Assembly: GCA_947475065.1 (NCBI GenBank)
Contig: CANJLB010000010.1
Span: 1 to 64,000 of the forward strand
Source of the DNA: Opitutia bacterium
GTDB taxonomy: Bacteria; Verrucomicrobiota; Verrucomicrobiia; Opitutales; Opitutaceae
DNA: 64,000 nt
Direction of reading: 5' to 3'
The notes below the pieces were generated by a model. The model searched no databases, was not told where the DNA came from, and was given only the letters and a program-made list of their open reading frames with translations. Position numbers and translations under genes: made by a program. Shown in pieces: positions 16,347-29,185 of this stretch (positions within the stretch are counted from its first letter, which is position 1; each line of letters starts with the position of its first letter).

Positions 16347-16628
16347 ATGTCGCTACTCAAGCCCGAGGAAATTTTGCTCGAAGGACACTGGGTTTCCAGT
16401 GCAGGAAAGATCGTGGCTGACGAGGCGGTGTTGCGAATCGATAAGCTCGTCGGTTCGCACTTAGTATTGATCGGAGGCGGCGGCTGGACGAAGTTGTTTC
16501 GTGATCCGAACGACGGTCGCCTGTGGGAGCACACCTACCCCCACAGCGATTGGCACGGTGGCGGTCCTCCGAAGCTCGAAGTAATCTCGCCCGAGACGGC
16601 GCGCGAGCGCTATCAAGTAGCCCTATGA
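16347..16628 (+). CDS. Imm27-family immunity protein, orphan
   Basis: A 93-residue protein matching immunity protein 27: MSLLKPEEILLEGHWVSSAG, then DEAVLRIDKLV, a central GGGGWTKLFRDPNDGRLWEHTYP and the signature SDWHGGGPPKLEVISPETARERY. Imm27 proteins neutralise toxins of polymorphic-toxin or contact-dependent systems. No toxin gene lies on either side, so it is an orphan, perhaps protecting against neighbours. It starts 10 bases after a GTTAGGC site and is followed by a GCCGAACCAGTCGCC segment that resembles the 3' flank of another small gene at 21578, which points to acquisition as a gene cassette. Start is the first ATG after a purine-rich AAAGAGAAG. Confidence 0.85.
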   Translation: MSLLKPEEILLEGHWVSSAGKIVADEAVLRIDKLVGSHLVLIGGGGWTKLFRDPNDGRLWEHTYPHSDWHGGGPPKLEVISPETARERYQVAL

Positions 16629-16635
16629 AGAAAGA

Positions 16636-16660
16636 GCCGAACCAGTCGCCGACGAGCGGG
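16636..16660 (+). repeat. attC-like 3' flank of the Imm27 gene
   Basis: GCCGAACCAGTCGCC and the following bases to GCGGG match the sequence at 21578-21602 (GCCTAACCAGTCGCC... ACGGG) with a few changes. Both lie at or just after the stop of a small gene preceded by GTTAGGC. The first seven bases deviate from the core RYYYAAC by one position. Confidence 0.45.
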
Positions 16661-16690
16661 GGTTTGATGCGTCAGGTATGTGTTTACCCA
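16660..16690 (+). repeat. Direct repeat, left copy (pair with 17087-17117)
   Basis: Thirty-one bases starting GGGTTTGATG and ending TTACCCA. The copy at 17087-17117 has the same ends with seven differences in the middle. The pair encloses about 400 bases holding a 15-bp inverted repeat and a small DNA-binding-protein gene. Confidence 0.7.
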
Positions 16691-16807
16691 TCCGGCCATT
16701 TCAGTGCCGCCATATATTCGTGGCAGGCATCCAATCTGGAAAAGTGCTGGACTGCGGCGAGGATAGATTCAGGCGATTTCGTAGGCGCAATTGGTTGTTG
16801 ATTTAAC

Positions 16808-16852
16808 GCAATGCGATAATAGGATAGGCGTCAACAACTATTATCGCATTGC
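16808..16852. promoter_or_regulatory. 15-bp perfect inverted repeat, candidate operator
   Basis: GCAATGCGATAATAG (16808-16822) and CTATTATCGCATTGC (16838-16852) are exact inverted copies with a 15-base spacer. The right arm ends 13 bases before the ATG of the ribbon-helix-helix-like gene. It is AT-rich compared with its surroundings. Likely roles are an operator for that protein, or a transcript hairpin covering the translation start. Confidence 0.6.
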
Positions 16853-16865
16853 GGAAACTATTTTT

Positions 16866-17054
16866 ATGCCCAAAAAACCCAAAGTCGGCCGTCCGGCCCT
16901 GCGGCCGGAACAGGTGAAAAAGACCTATCCGTTGCGCTTGTCCTCCTTGGAGCTGGCTAAGTTCGCAATCATGGCAGAAAGCGCGAACATGACCGTAGCT
17001 GCATGGATGAGAGCCACCCTGCATGCGGCATGGGGCAAACATCCTGACCCGTGA
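16866..17054 (+). CDS. Small ribbon-helix-helix-like protein
   Basis: A 62-residue basic protein starting MPKKPKVGRPALRPEQVKKT. After a basic, GRP-containing leader comes TYPLRLSSLELAKFAIMAES and ANMTVAAWMRATLHAA, which fits the strand-helix-helix pattern of RHH (Arc/CopG or MobC-like) DNA-binding proteins, with YPLRL as the DNA-contacting strand. Members repress toxin-antitoxin operons or assist plasmid mobilisation. No toxin follows. The perfect inverted repeat just upstream is a natural operator candidate. I start at the ATG at 16866, because the frame upstream crosses the inverted repeat. The gene sits between two imperfect direct repeats, suggesting a small mobile unit. Confidence 0.65.
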   Translation: MPKKPKVGRPALRPEQVKKTYPLRLSSLELAKFAIMAESANMTVAAWMRATLHAAWGKHPDP

Positions 17055-17086
17055 TTTTAACCCTCAGCGCCCGCAGCCCGGATTAG

Positions 17087-17117
17087 GGGTTTGATGAGCC
17101 AAGTATGTAATTACCCA
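17087..17117 (+). repeat. Direct repeat, right copy (pair with 16660-16690)
   Basis: Second copy of the 31-base element, from GGGTTTGATG to TTACCCA, 33 bases after the stop of the ribbon-helix-helix-like gene and 31 bases before the converging glgA stop. Confidence 0.7.
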
Positions 17118-17147
17118 AATTAGGGCACCCACGGTGGTCCGTGCCCT

Positions 17148-18590
17148 TCACACCGCCTCGTCGTAGAGCCGCTGGTAGGCTTGGGCGGCGGTGGCCCAGC
17201 TGAAGTCTTTCCGCATCCCGCGCGCCTGCGCCGCCGCGCGGCGGGCGGGATCGGCGTGAAGCCGGAGGGCGCGTTCGAGCCCGTCCCGCAGGCCTTCGGC
17301 GGTCGGCGGGAACATCAGGCCGGTGCCTTCGGCCGGGTTCTCGTCGAGATCGGTCACGGTGTCGGCGAGACCGCCGACACGGCTCACCAGCGGGATCGTC
17401 CCGTAGGCCTGTGAATACATCTGGTTCAGCCCGCAGGGCTCGAATCTCGACGGCATCAGGAAAAAATCGCTGCCAGCCTCGACGAGATGGCTCATCGCCT
17501 CATCGAGCCGCACATCGGCGGCGATGCGGCCTCGCGCAGCCATGGCCAGCTCGCGGACCGCCTCGACGAAGCGCGGCTCGCCGGTGCCGAGGAGGACGAG
17601 CCTCACATCGGCGGTGCGGAAAAAATCGGCGTTGGCGAGCACGAGATCCACCCCCTTCTGCTCGGTAAAGCGGCACACCATGCCGAACACCGGCCCTTTG
17701 AAGGCCGGATCGAGGCCGTGGTGGCGCAGCAGCTCGGCGCGGCACGCGGCCTTGCCCGAAAGATCGGCGGCAGAGTAGCGGGCGGGCAGATGCACATCGC
17801 TCGCCGGGTTCCAAATCGCCGGGTCAATGCCGTTGAGCAGGCCGACGATGTCGCCGGCACGCGTCTGCACGACGCCATCGAGACCGCAGCCGAACTCGGG
17901 CGTCTGGATTTCACGCGCGTAACTCGGGCTCACGGTGGTCACGCGGTCGGCAAAGAGCAGGCCGCCCTTCATCATGTTGAGCTGGCCGTAAAACTCGAGG
18001 CCATCAATGCCGGTGAGCTCATCAGGCAGGTTGGTGCGGTAGAACGACCGCATCGGAAACACCCCCTGGAACGCCAGGTTATGGACCGTGAACACGGTTT
18101 TCGCCGCCAACGTCGTGCCGTGCCGCTGCTCGGCATGGCGCAGCAGCAGCGGCAGCAGGCCGCACTGCCAGTCGTGGCCGTGGACGATGTCGGCGCGCAG
18201 CTCGAGGAGCCGCAGCGCCTCGACCACACCCTTGCAGAAAAAAATGAAACGGTGGTGGTTGTCCTCGTAATCGCGCTCACCGTTGCCGTAGGGCTGGCGG
18301 CGGTCGAAGAACTCGTCGCGGCACACAAAATAGACCGTGAGGTTTTTCCGCGGCGAAAATGAGCGCACGTCACCGCTCATGAACGCGTCGCCCATCTCGA
18401 TCCGCAGTTGCAGCCGGCGCTCCGCCCCGGCCGCCAGCGGATGGTCCACGGCGATGCGGTAGCCCGGCAGGAAGACCGAAACCTCGTGGCCGGCGTCGGC
18501 CAGCGCGCCGGCCAGCGCGCCTGCGGCGTCCGCCAGCCCGCCGGTTTTGGCGTAGGGGAAAACTTCGCTGGCCACATGGACGATTTTCAT
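17148..18590 (-). CDS. glgA: Glycogen synthase (ADP-glucose-dependent, GT5)
   Basis: A 480-residue glycogen/starch synthase of glycosyltransferase family 5, adding glucose from ADP-glucose to the glycogen chain in the cytoplasm. The N-terminal catalytic domain shows IVHVASEVFPYAKTGGLADA with the KTGGL nucleotide-sugar motif (residues 15-19), DIVHGHDWQCGLLPLLL and TVHNLAFQG. The C-terminal domain shows GMVCRFTEQKGVDLVL and FFLMPSRFEPCGLNQMYSQAYGTIPLV. Length and domain order are normal. No other glycogen gene is adjacent. The next gene, rnr, is divergent, with about 120 bases between the starts that should hold both promoters. Confidence 0.95.
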   Translation of the reverse strand: MKIVHVASEVFPYAKTGGLADAAGALAGALADAGHEVSVFLPGYRIAVDHPLAAGAERRLQLRIEMGDAFMSGDVRSFSPRKNLTVYFVCRDEFFDRRQPYGNGERDYEDNHHRFIFFCKGVVEALRLLELRADIVHGHDWQCGLLPLLLRHAEQRHGTTLAAKTVFTVHNLAFQGVFPMRSFYRTNLPDELTGIDGLEFYGQLNMMKGGLLFADRVTTVSPSYAREIQTPEFGCGLDGVVQTRAGDIVGLLNGIDPAIWNPASDVHLPARYSAADLSGKAACRAELLRHHGLDPAFKGPVFGMVCRFTEQKGVDLVLANADFFRTADVRLVLLGTGEPRFVEAVRELAMAARGRIAADVRLDEAMSHLVEAGSDFFLMPSRFEPCGLNQMYSQAYGTIPLVSRVGGLADTVTDLDENPAEGTGLMFPPTAEGLRDGLERALRLHADPARRAAAQARGMRKDFSWATAAQAYQRLYDEAV

Positions 18591-18709
18591 CGCGCCCAGT
18601 TAAACGCATCGGCTGACTTTTGCCAGCGGCAAAAGCGCCCGCCTGCCCGCCCCTAGGAACGGGGTTGCGGGCCTCCCGCCCAACCATCCGTCAACTCCCA
18701 GCCGTCTCC

Positions 18710-21208
18710 ATGAAATTTCGCGACCGCCTCCTCGCCCGGCTCCGCCAGCCTGCTTACCGCCCGGTCAACGACACCGCCCTCGCCCGCCAGCTCGGCCTGA
18801 ACAAGCAGGAACGTGCCCAGTTCACGCACGAGCTGCGCCAGTTGCTCGCCCAAGGTGCATTGGTTCTCGTGCAGGGCGACCGCGTCGCCCTGCCGGGCGG
18901 CGGGAGTGCGCAACCTGAGCGTGGTGGCGGCACGCGCAGGACGAAAGCCGGTCGCAGCGGCCAGCCGGAGCGACCAGGCTTTGTCCCGCCCACCCGTTCG
19001 GCCGCGGGGCCGGGCTCCGACCGGCCGATCTTCTCGCCAAGTGCCTGGTCGAAGGCCGGCCCTGTTCCGGAGTCGTCACCCCCATCCCGGCCGCGCCACC
19101 CATCCACCGCCCGCCCCACGCGTGACCCGCGCAAAGCCCGGGGTGGTGACGAAAAATTTACCTTCATCACCGGCAAGCTTCAGTTCCGCCAGGGCGGCTG
19201 GGCGTTTGTGATTCCGGCCGCCGTGGCCGGCCAGCCCGCCGCCGCCGCGATCCAGATACCGCCGCGCGACACCGGGGTCGCGCTGAATGGCGACCGTGTC
19301 GAGGTGCGCGTCAATCCCGGCCTCACCCGCCGCCGCGACGGGCGCGGCGAGGAGCAGACGGGGTGCGTCGTCGCCATCGTCGCGCGCGGACGGACGGAGG
19401 TGGTCGGCACGCTGCACCATGACCGCCGCGACGGCTGGCGCGTCGTGCCGGACGACCCGAAGTTCATTCACGAGATCGGGGTCTCTGATCCCGCCGCCAG
19501 CGGCCTCAAACCGCCGCCCAGCGCCGGCGACAAGGTGGTCGTGGGCCTGCGCGAGTGGACCCGTCGCGACGAACCGCTCACCGGCGAGCTCACGGAGCGC
19601 CTCGGGAAAACGTGGGAGCCGCGCGCTGAGCTGCTCGGCGTCTACCGGAAATATTCCCTCGATCCGCGCTTCCCCGCCGACGTGGAACACGAGGCCGCCG
19701 CCATGCCCGACCACGTGCGCCCGCGCGACCTCGCGGGCCGGCTCGACTGCCGCGCAATCCCCACGTTCACCATCGATCCCGACGACGCCAAGGATTTCGA
19801 CGACGCCCTCTCGCTCGAGACACTGGAGAACGGCGAGGTGCGCGTGGGCGTCCACATCGCCGACGTGTCGGCCTACGTGAAGCCCGGCACCGCGCTCGAC
19901 CGCGAGGCCCAGCGGCGCGGCAACTCAACCTATCTTGTCGGCACCGTCGTGCCCATGCTCCCGGAAAAGCTGTCCAACGGCCTGTGCTCGCTCGTCGAGG
20001 CACAGGACCGGCTGACCAAGGCCGCGTTTCTCACCTTTGACAAATCGGGCCGGCTCAAGGCCACCACCTTTGCCAACACCGTCATCTGCTCGCAAAAGCG
20101 GCTCACCTACAAGCAGGCCTACGCCCTGCTCTTCACGGCCGACCTCGAAAAAATCCGCGCACTTCCCCTGCCCGCGAAGCACCAGACCGGCTCGACCGGC
20201 CGCGCCTTGAGCAGCCTCACCGACTTGGAGCTCGTGGATTTGCAGGGAGCCGTCCGCAAGCTCTGGGCCGTCGCCAGCCTGCTGCGCCGCGACCGCATGG
20301 CGCACGGCAGCCTCGACCTCGACATGCCGGAAACGAAAATCTTCGTGGATGCCGAAGGCTATGCGGACCGGCTGGAAAAAATCGAAAACGACGAAAGCCA
20401 CCAGCTCATCGAGGAGTTCATGCTCGCCGCCAACGAGGCCGTCGCGCGCCTCACGCGCACGTCGCGGCTGCCCTCGCTCTACCGCGTGCATGACGACCCC
20501 GACACCGAGAAGCTTGGCGAGCTGCGGCAGTTGCTCGGCACCTTTGGCCTCGTCAACGGCGACCTCGCCCGTCGTGAGGAAATTGTAAAGCTGCTCGTCA
20601 CCCTACGGACCCACCCGCAGGGCCACACGCTCCGCACGCAGCTTTTGCGGAGCCTGAAAAAGGCCTGCTACCGCGGCACATCCGACGGCCACTTCGGGCT
20701 GCACAAGCGCGACTACACCCACTTCACCTCGCCCATCCGCCGCTACTCCGATCTCGTCGTCCACCGGGTGCTCGACACTCACCTGGCGCGGCAGGCCGGC
20801 TTCACTGCGCCGGGCGCCTACGACCTGCCACGCGTCACCGCGCTCGGCGAACACCTGAGCCTCACGGAGATCAACTCAACCGAGGCCGAGCGCGAGTCGC
20901 AGAAAATCAAGCTGCTGGAGTTTTTCGAGCGCGAGCTGGCGAGGAAAAAGAAGACCCGGTTCGCCGCCATCATCACCGACGTGCGCGGGCACGGCTTCTT
21001 TGTCGAGCTGACGGAATCGCTGGCGTTCGGCTTCGTGCCGGCCTCGGGGCTGGGCGAGCCCACGCTGTTCAGCGAGTCCGGCCACGGCTCGCTCATCGGC
21101 CGAAAGACGAGGCGTCGTTTCGGCCTGGGCGAACGGCTCGACGTGGAGGTCTATAAGGTGGACCGCGTCAAGCGGCTCATTGATTACAAACCCGCGCCGG
21201 CGGCATAG
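18710..21208 (+). CDS. rnr: Ribonuclease R
   Basis: An 832-residue 3'-5' exoribonuclease of the RNase II/R family that degrades structured RNA. Order: N-terminal helix-turn-helix-like domain (about 1-65), a Pro/Arg/Ser-rich linker (about 65-145), cold-shock-type beta-barrels, the RNB catalytic domain with TIDPDDAKDFDDALSLE (Asp356 and the DxDD cluster that binds magnesium), GNSTYLVGTVVPMLPEKLSN, HFTSPIRRYSDLVVHR, and a C-terminal S1 domain (TDVRGHGFFVELTES). I start at the ATG at 18710 because the longer frame begins with a Pro-rich stretch without a ribosome-binding site. The linker is longer and more disordered than in E. coli RNase R. A GTTAGGC site follows 36 bases after the stop. Confidence 0.95.
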   Translation: MKFRDRLLARLRQPAYRPVNDTALARQLGLNKQERAQFTHELRQLLAQGALVLVQGDRVALPGGGSAQPERGGGTRRTKAGRSGQPERPGFVPPTRSAAGPGSDRPIFSPSAWSKAGPVPESSPPSRPRHPSTARPTRDPRKARGGDEKFTFITGKLQFRQGGWAFVIPAAVAGQPAAAAIQIPPRDTGVALNGDRVEVRVNPGLTRRRDGRGEEQTGCVVAIVARGRTEVVGTLHHDRRDGWRVVPDDPKFIHEIGVSDPAASGLKPPPSAGDKVVVGLREWTRRDEPLTGELTERLGKTWEPRAELLGVYRKYSLDPRFPADVEHEAAAMPDHVRPRDLAGRLDCRAIPTFTIDPDDAKDFDDALSLETLENGEVRVGVHIADVSAYVKPGTALDREAQRRGNSTYLVGTVVPMLPEKLSNGLCSLVEAQDRLTKAAFLTFDKSGRLKATTFANTVICSQKRLTYKQAYALLFTADLEKIRALPLPAKHQTGSTGRALSSLTDLELVDLQGAVRKLWAVASLLRRDRMAHGSLDLDMPETKIFVDAEGYADRLEKIENDESHQLIEEFMLAANEAVARLTRTSRLPSLYRVHDDPDTEKLGELRQLLGTFGLVNGDLARREEIVKLLVTLRTHPQGHTLRTQLLRSLKKACYRGTSDGHFGLHKRDYTHFTSPIRRYSDLVVHRVLDTHLARQAGFTAPGAYDLPRVTALGEHLSLTEINSTEAERESQKIKLLEFFERELARKKKTRFAAIITDVRGHGFFVELTESLAFGFVPASGLGEPTLFSESGHGSLIGRKTRRRFGLGERLDVEVYKVDRVKRLIDYKPAPAA

Positions 21209-21244
21209 GCGTTTGGTTTGCCCGCCGCGCGGCTCATCTGCAAC

Positions 21245-21251
21245 GTTAGGC
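21245..21251 (+). other. GTTAGGC integron-core-like site
   Basis: Core-like GTTAGGC preceded by CAAC, nine bases before the ATG at 21260. A palindrome GCCGCGCGGC lies just upstream (about 21222-21234). Read as the right end of an attC-like site, it would define the left boundary of a cassette containing the next gene. Confidence 0.5.
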
Positions 21252-21259
21252 AAAGAAAG

Positions 21260-21583
21260 ATGAAACCACGGATCAGGTATATCGAATCGAAGGCGAAACT
21301 AGCCGGGGGAGAAGCATGGATCGGCCGGGTCACGTTTTCGAAGTCGGGCCAGACGATCTACTATCGCGGTCGCACGTTTCACAAGATTCCGGGTGGTGGG
21401 TTCAAATCGAATTATTACGATGAAAGCAGCAAAGACGAATTTTGGATTTCTGGCGCGAAGAAAAACGGAACCGACCGACTTTACGGCGAGCGCGTGCCGA
21501 TCCATATCGATGAAGATGTGCGCGAGGAATATTGGACTTCGATTCGAGAACTACCCGATGAAAAAGAAGGGAAAACGGCCTAA
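21260..21583 (+). CDS. Conserved hypothetical protein in a cassette-like setting
   Basis: A 107-residue protein beginning MKPRIRYIESKAKLAGGEAW, followed by IGRVTFSKSGQTIYYRGRTF, GFKSNYYDESSKDEFWISG, AKKNGTDRLYGE and IDEDVREEYWTSIRELP. I recognise this as a widespread stand-alone family of about 100 residues that databases leave as hypothetical or misname; its function is unknown. The start follows GTTAGGC and the ribosome-binding run AAAGAAAG. The stop TAA (21581-21583) lies inside GCCTAAC (21578-21584), exactly where integron cassettes end. Together these strongly suggest that the gene arrived as, or still is, an integron-type cassette. Confidence 0.8.
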   Translation: MKPRIRYIESKAKLAGGEAWIGRVTFSKSGQTIYYRGRTFHKIPGGGFKSNYYDESSKDEFWISGAKKNGTDRLYGERVPIHIDEDVREEYWTSIRELPDEKEGKTA

Positions 21584-21839
21584 CCAGTCGCCAGCCAACG
21601 GGGCTTAGGATACAAGGGTGAAATGCGGACTCCGCTCCTCTGCCTCCGACGTGGCAGGGGTGTCCCGCCCATGATTCCTCCTCTCCGTCCCCAGGCTCCT
21701 GACTCCTTCCATCCTTGTTGACTCCTTCTGCCCCGCTCTCCCCGTCACTCCACCCTTTACCGCGCTCAGAAAATAGGGCTTTCTTCGGCAGCATGTATCC
21801 CCGCAAAGCCAAGGGCAGCCGGACCAATTAACGTTAGGC
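21578..21839 (+). repeat. attC-like interval: GCCTAAC ... GTTAGGC
   Basis: Begins with GCCTAAC at 21578-21584 and ends with GTTAGGC at 21833-21839, which are reverse complements, as the outer arms of an attC site must be. At 262 bases it is longer than usual attC sites, and beyond the 7-base cores the two sides do not pair well, so it could be two partial sites or a site with inserted DNA. No gene is seen inside. Confidence 0.45.
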
Positions 21840-21856
21840 GATTGCTGCACACTTCC

Positions 21857-22243
21857 ATGAGCGAAATCAAATCAAGCCCCCAGCAACTGCCACCCAAAGC
21901 CTCGTTGCGCGAGATGGTCACGAACGCGCTTCGCTACTGGGAGCCGCGCCGGCTCCTTTACAACGCGGTTCTCGCATTCATCGTCATCGGCTATTTTTGT
22001 GGTTCGTTGCCGGAGTCACGAGCTGCACTTTCTTTCGACGGCTTCCTGTTCGTCTTCATCCTCGCTGTCCTCGCCAACCTTTGCTACTGCGCCGCATATT
22101 TCGCCGACATCTTCGCCCAGTTCTCCGGCTTTCGTGTTCTCTGGCTTCGCTGGCGTTGGCTGCTTCTCGCGCTCGGCATCACTTTCGCTGGCATCATTAC
22201 CCGATTCTTTGCTCTCGGGTTCTTCTCCTCTCACCATGGCTGA
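21857..22243 (+). CDS. Small membrane protein in a cassette-like setting
   Basis: A 128-residue protein, MSEIKSSPQQLPPKASLREM, then ALRYWEPRRLLYNAVLAFIV and three hydrophobic helices (about residues 38-54, 60-82 and 98-120). The EPRRLLYN motif ahead of the first helix is seen in small cassette-type membrane proteins; the function is unknown. It starts 18 bases after a GTTAGGC site. A TTG at 21842 could extend it by five residues, but the ATG is preferred. After the stop no clear GCCTAAC core is found, so the right boundary of this putative cassette is missing. Confidence 0.7.
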   Translation: MSEIKSSPQQLPPKASLREMVTNALRYWEPRRLLYNAVLAFIVIGYFCGSLPESRAALSFDGFLFVFILAVLANLCYCAAYFADIFAQFSGFRVLWLRWRWLLLALGITFAGIITRFFALGFFSSHHG

Positions 22244-22261
22244 GCTTCTTGGCTTGCTCGC

Positions 22262-22380
22262 CGCGGCTCAAGGATGGCAAAGAATTGCCGCCTCATAGAG
22301 ACTGGGTGGAAAATGTATTTCTCCCGCGTCAGGAGAAGGCGCTGAGGCGTGCAGAGAAACTCATTGAGCAATTCGGGTAG
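22262..22380 (+). pseudogene. Possible C-terminal gene fragment
   Basis: A plus-strand frame ending at the TAG at 22378-22380 reads RLKDGKELPPHRDWVENVFL and RQEKALRRAEKLIEQFG. This has the balanced charge of a true protein end, yet it has no start or similar sequence upstream. It could be the tail of a gene lost in rearrangement. No family recognised. Confidence 0.25.
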
Positions 22381-22527
22381 AGATAAGCGCTGTCCGCACT
22401 GACCCTTCTTCGCCTCTGCAAACGTCTCCGAGGCCCGCGTCGCCGTGACCGACCAGCTTCAGGTAGGTGATTCCAAAATGCTCTGGAATTCTGCCTAAAC
22501 CTGATTGAACCTACCCTGCGCCCCGTC

Positions 22528-24012
22528 TCACGGCAGGTCGGTCGTGCCCATCAGGTAGCGATCGCACTCTCTCGCGGCGCCGCGCCCCTCGTTGATGGCC
22601 CAAACGACCAGGCTCTGACCGCGGCGGCAGTCGCCGGCGGCGAAGACTCCCTTCAGGCTTGTCGTGTATTTCTCAAACTCGGCCTTCACGTTGCTGCGGG
22701 CGTCGGTCTCCAGCTTGAGCTCCTTGAGCAGGGGCTGTTCCGGCCCGAGGAAACCCATCGCCAGCAGCACGAGCTGGGCGGGGCGGGTCTTTTCGGTGCC
22801 GGGAACTTCCTTGGGGATGAACTGTCCCTTGTCGTTCTTCTCCCACTTGATCTCGACGGTCACCAGTTCCTTTACCGCGCCGTTGGCGTCACCGATGAAC
22901 TTTTTCACCGTTGTGAGATAAATGCGCGGATCGGCGCCGAACTTCGCGGCGGCCTCCTCCTGCCCGTAGTCGAGCTTGTAGGTCTTGGGCCACTCGGGCC
23001 ATGGATTGTCCGCGGCGCGCTCGGCCGGAGGCTGCGGCAGGATTTCAATTTGCAGCAGGCTCTTGCAACCGTGGCGCATGGACGTGCCGACGCAGTCGGT
23101 GCCGGTGTCGCCACCGCCAATGACGACCACGTCCTTCCCCTTCGCGTTGATCGGGCCGTGCTCCGTGCCGCCGTTGAGCAGCGCCTTCGTGTTGGCCGTG
23201 AGAAAATCCATCGCGAAGTGGACGCCCGTGAGGCCGCGGCCCTCAATGGGAAGGTCGCGCGGCTGCGTCGCGCCGGTGCAGATGACGGTCGCGTGGTATT
23301 CCTTGAGAAATATCTGCGGCTCAACGTTGTCGCCGACGTTGGCATTGCAGATGAACTTGATGCCCTCCTCTTCCATGAGCTTCAGACGGCGCTCCACGAC
23401 TTCCTTCTTGTCGAGCTTCATGTTCGGAATGCCATACATGAGCAGGCCGCCTGGCCGGTCGGCGCGTTCGAACACGGTGACGGTGTGGCCGGCGCTATTG
23501 AGCTGCGCCGCGGCGGAAAGACCGGCGGGGCCGGAGCCGATGATGGCGACTTTTTTCCCGGTGCGAACCTTGGGCGCCAGCGGGATGACCCAGCCCTCGT
23601 CCCAGCCGCGGTCAATGATGGACGCCTCGATGTTCTTGATCGTGACCGGCGGCTCGTTGATGCCGAGCACACAGGAACCCTCGCAGGGCGCAGGGCACAC
23701 GCGGCCCGTGAACTCGGGGAAGTTGTTCGTCTGATGCAGGCGGTCGAGCGCCTCGCGCCAGCGCCCGCGGAAGATGAGGTCGTTCCACTCCGGGATCAGG
23801 TTGTGGATCGGGCAGCCCGACGCCATGCCGCTCACCAGCTTGCCGCTGTGGCAGAAAGGCACGCCGCAGTCCATGCAGCGCGCGCCCTGATGGCGGAGGT
23901 TTTTCTCCTCCATGTGGAGGTGAAACTCCTTCCAGTCGCGCGTGCGCTCAAGCGGCGTACGGTCAACGGGAAGCTCGCGCAGGTATTCGATGAAGCCGGT
24001 AGGTTTGCCCAT
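22528..24012 (-). CDS. gltD: Glutamate synthase (NADPH) small subunit
   Basis: A 494-residue beta subunit of glutamate synthase, which takes electrons from NAD(P)H through FAD and iron-sulfur clusters to the large subunit. The N-terminal cysteine-rich part has [25 protein letters not shown] and [13 protein letters not shown] for the 4Fe-4S clusters. The Rossmann motif [17 protein letters not shown] binds [20 protein letters not shown] binds NADPH, and [19 protein letters not shown] is the C-terminal FAD motif. It starts 15 bases after gltB in the same operon. Length is as expected. Confidence 0.96.
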   Translation of the reverse strand: MGKPTGFIEYLRELPVDRTPLERTRDWKEFHLHMEEKNLRHQGARCMDCGVPFCHSGKLVSGMASGCPIHNLIPEWNDLIFRGRWREALDRLHQTNNFPEFTGRVCPAPCEGSCVLGINEPPVTIKNIEASIIDRGWDEGWVIPLAPKVRTGKKVAIIGSGPAGLSAAAQLNSAGHTVTVFERADRPGGLLMYGIPNMKLDKKEVVERRLKLMEEEGIKFICNANVGDNVEPQIFLKEYHATVICTGATQPRDLPIEGRGLTGVHFAMDFLTANTKALLNGGTEHGPINAKGKDVVVIGGGDTGTDCVGTSMRHGCKSLLQIEILPQPPAERAADNPWPEWPKTYKLDYGQEEAAAKFGADPRIYLTTVKKFIGDANGAVKELVTVEIKWEKNDKGQFIPKEVPGTEKTRPAQLVLLAMGFLGPEQPLLKELKLETDARSNVKAEFEKYTTSLKGVFAAGDCRRGQSLVVWAINEGRGAARECDRYLMGTTDLP

Positions 24013-24027
24013 GGAAAGAATTTACGA

Positions 24028-28647
<4,620 letters not shown>

Positions 28648-28785
28648 GGGTGAGGAAAAGAGATGCCGCGTGGTGCGGGCCGGCGGGTCAACGGGAAAAC
28701 TCGTGGCCGGGCGGGCGGCGGACAGTGGGAGCATTTGCGGTGGTGGGCGAAGATGCGGACGATGAGCAGGTGGCGGGCCGGAGGC

Positions 28786-28820
28786 AAAAAAAAGCCGGTC
28801 ACTCGCATGCGAGAGCCGGC
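28786..28820 (-). terminator. Rho-independent terminator of the glutaredoxin gene
   Basis: On the minus strand a stem GCCGGC...GCCGGC with an inner palindrome CTCGCATGCGAG is followed by eight Ts (A-run at 28786-28793 on the plus strand). It lies about 30 bases after the glutaredoxin stop and separates that gene from gltB. Confidence 0.85.
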
Positions 28821-28849
28821 CCGGATACGAACATTCGTGGGTGGCCTCG

Positions 28850-29185
28850 TCAGAAGAAGCGGACGGTTTTGGTGGCCATCTTGGCGTGTTCCTCGTCGGA
28901 ACAGCCCGCGTTCGTCGCGATCCCGGCTGCTTGGTCGGTTGGCTTCACCAGCTCGTTTGCCAGGAGATAGTTTTCAACCTCCTCGCCCGATACGTCGGCG
29001 AGCATTACCCCGTCCACCTCGACGCAAGGCGAGAGCGGCTGACCGGACTTCTGCACCATCTCGGCGTAGTTGGCGCGATTGTTGATGATGTCAATGTCTT
29101 CGAAGCCGAGATCGTGCTTGCGCAGGACGGCGCGAACACCATTGGACCAGCCGCAGGATGGCTTGAGATAGGCTTTGATTTTCAT
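28850..29185 (-). CDS. Glutaredoxin-like protein, CGWS active site
   Basis: A 111-residue thioredoxin-fold protein. It starts [20 protein letters not shown], placing Cys-Gly-Trp-Ser at residues 11-14, so it is a monothiol-type centre. The cis-Pro loop [12 protein letters not shown] and a [11 protein letters not shown] helix follow. The last ~30 residues ([20 protein letters not shown] and a basic end) extend beyond a minimal glutaredoxin and contain a further Cys. It is transcribed alone, with its own terminator. A role in reducing disulfides or handling glutathionylated proteins is inferred; an iron-sulfur role is less sure because the CGFS motif is not exact. Confidence 0.85.
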   Translation of the reverse strand: MKIKAYLKPSCGWSNGVRAVLRKHDLGFEDIDIINNRANYAEMVQKSGQPLSPCVEVDGVMLADVSGEEVENYLLANELVKPTDQAAGIATNAGCSDEEHAKMATKTVRFF

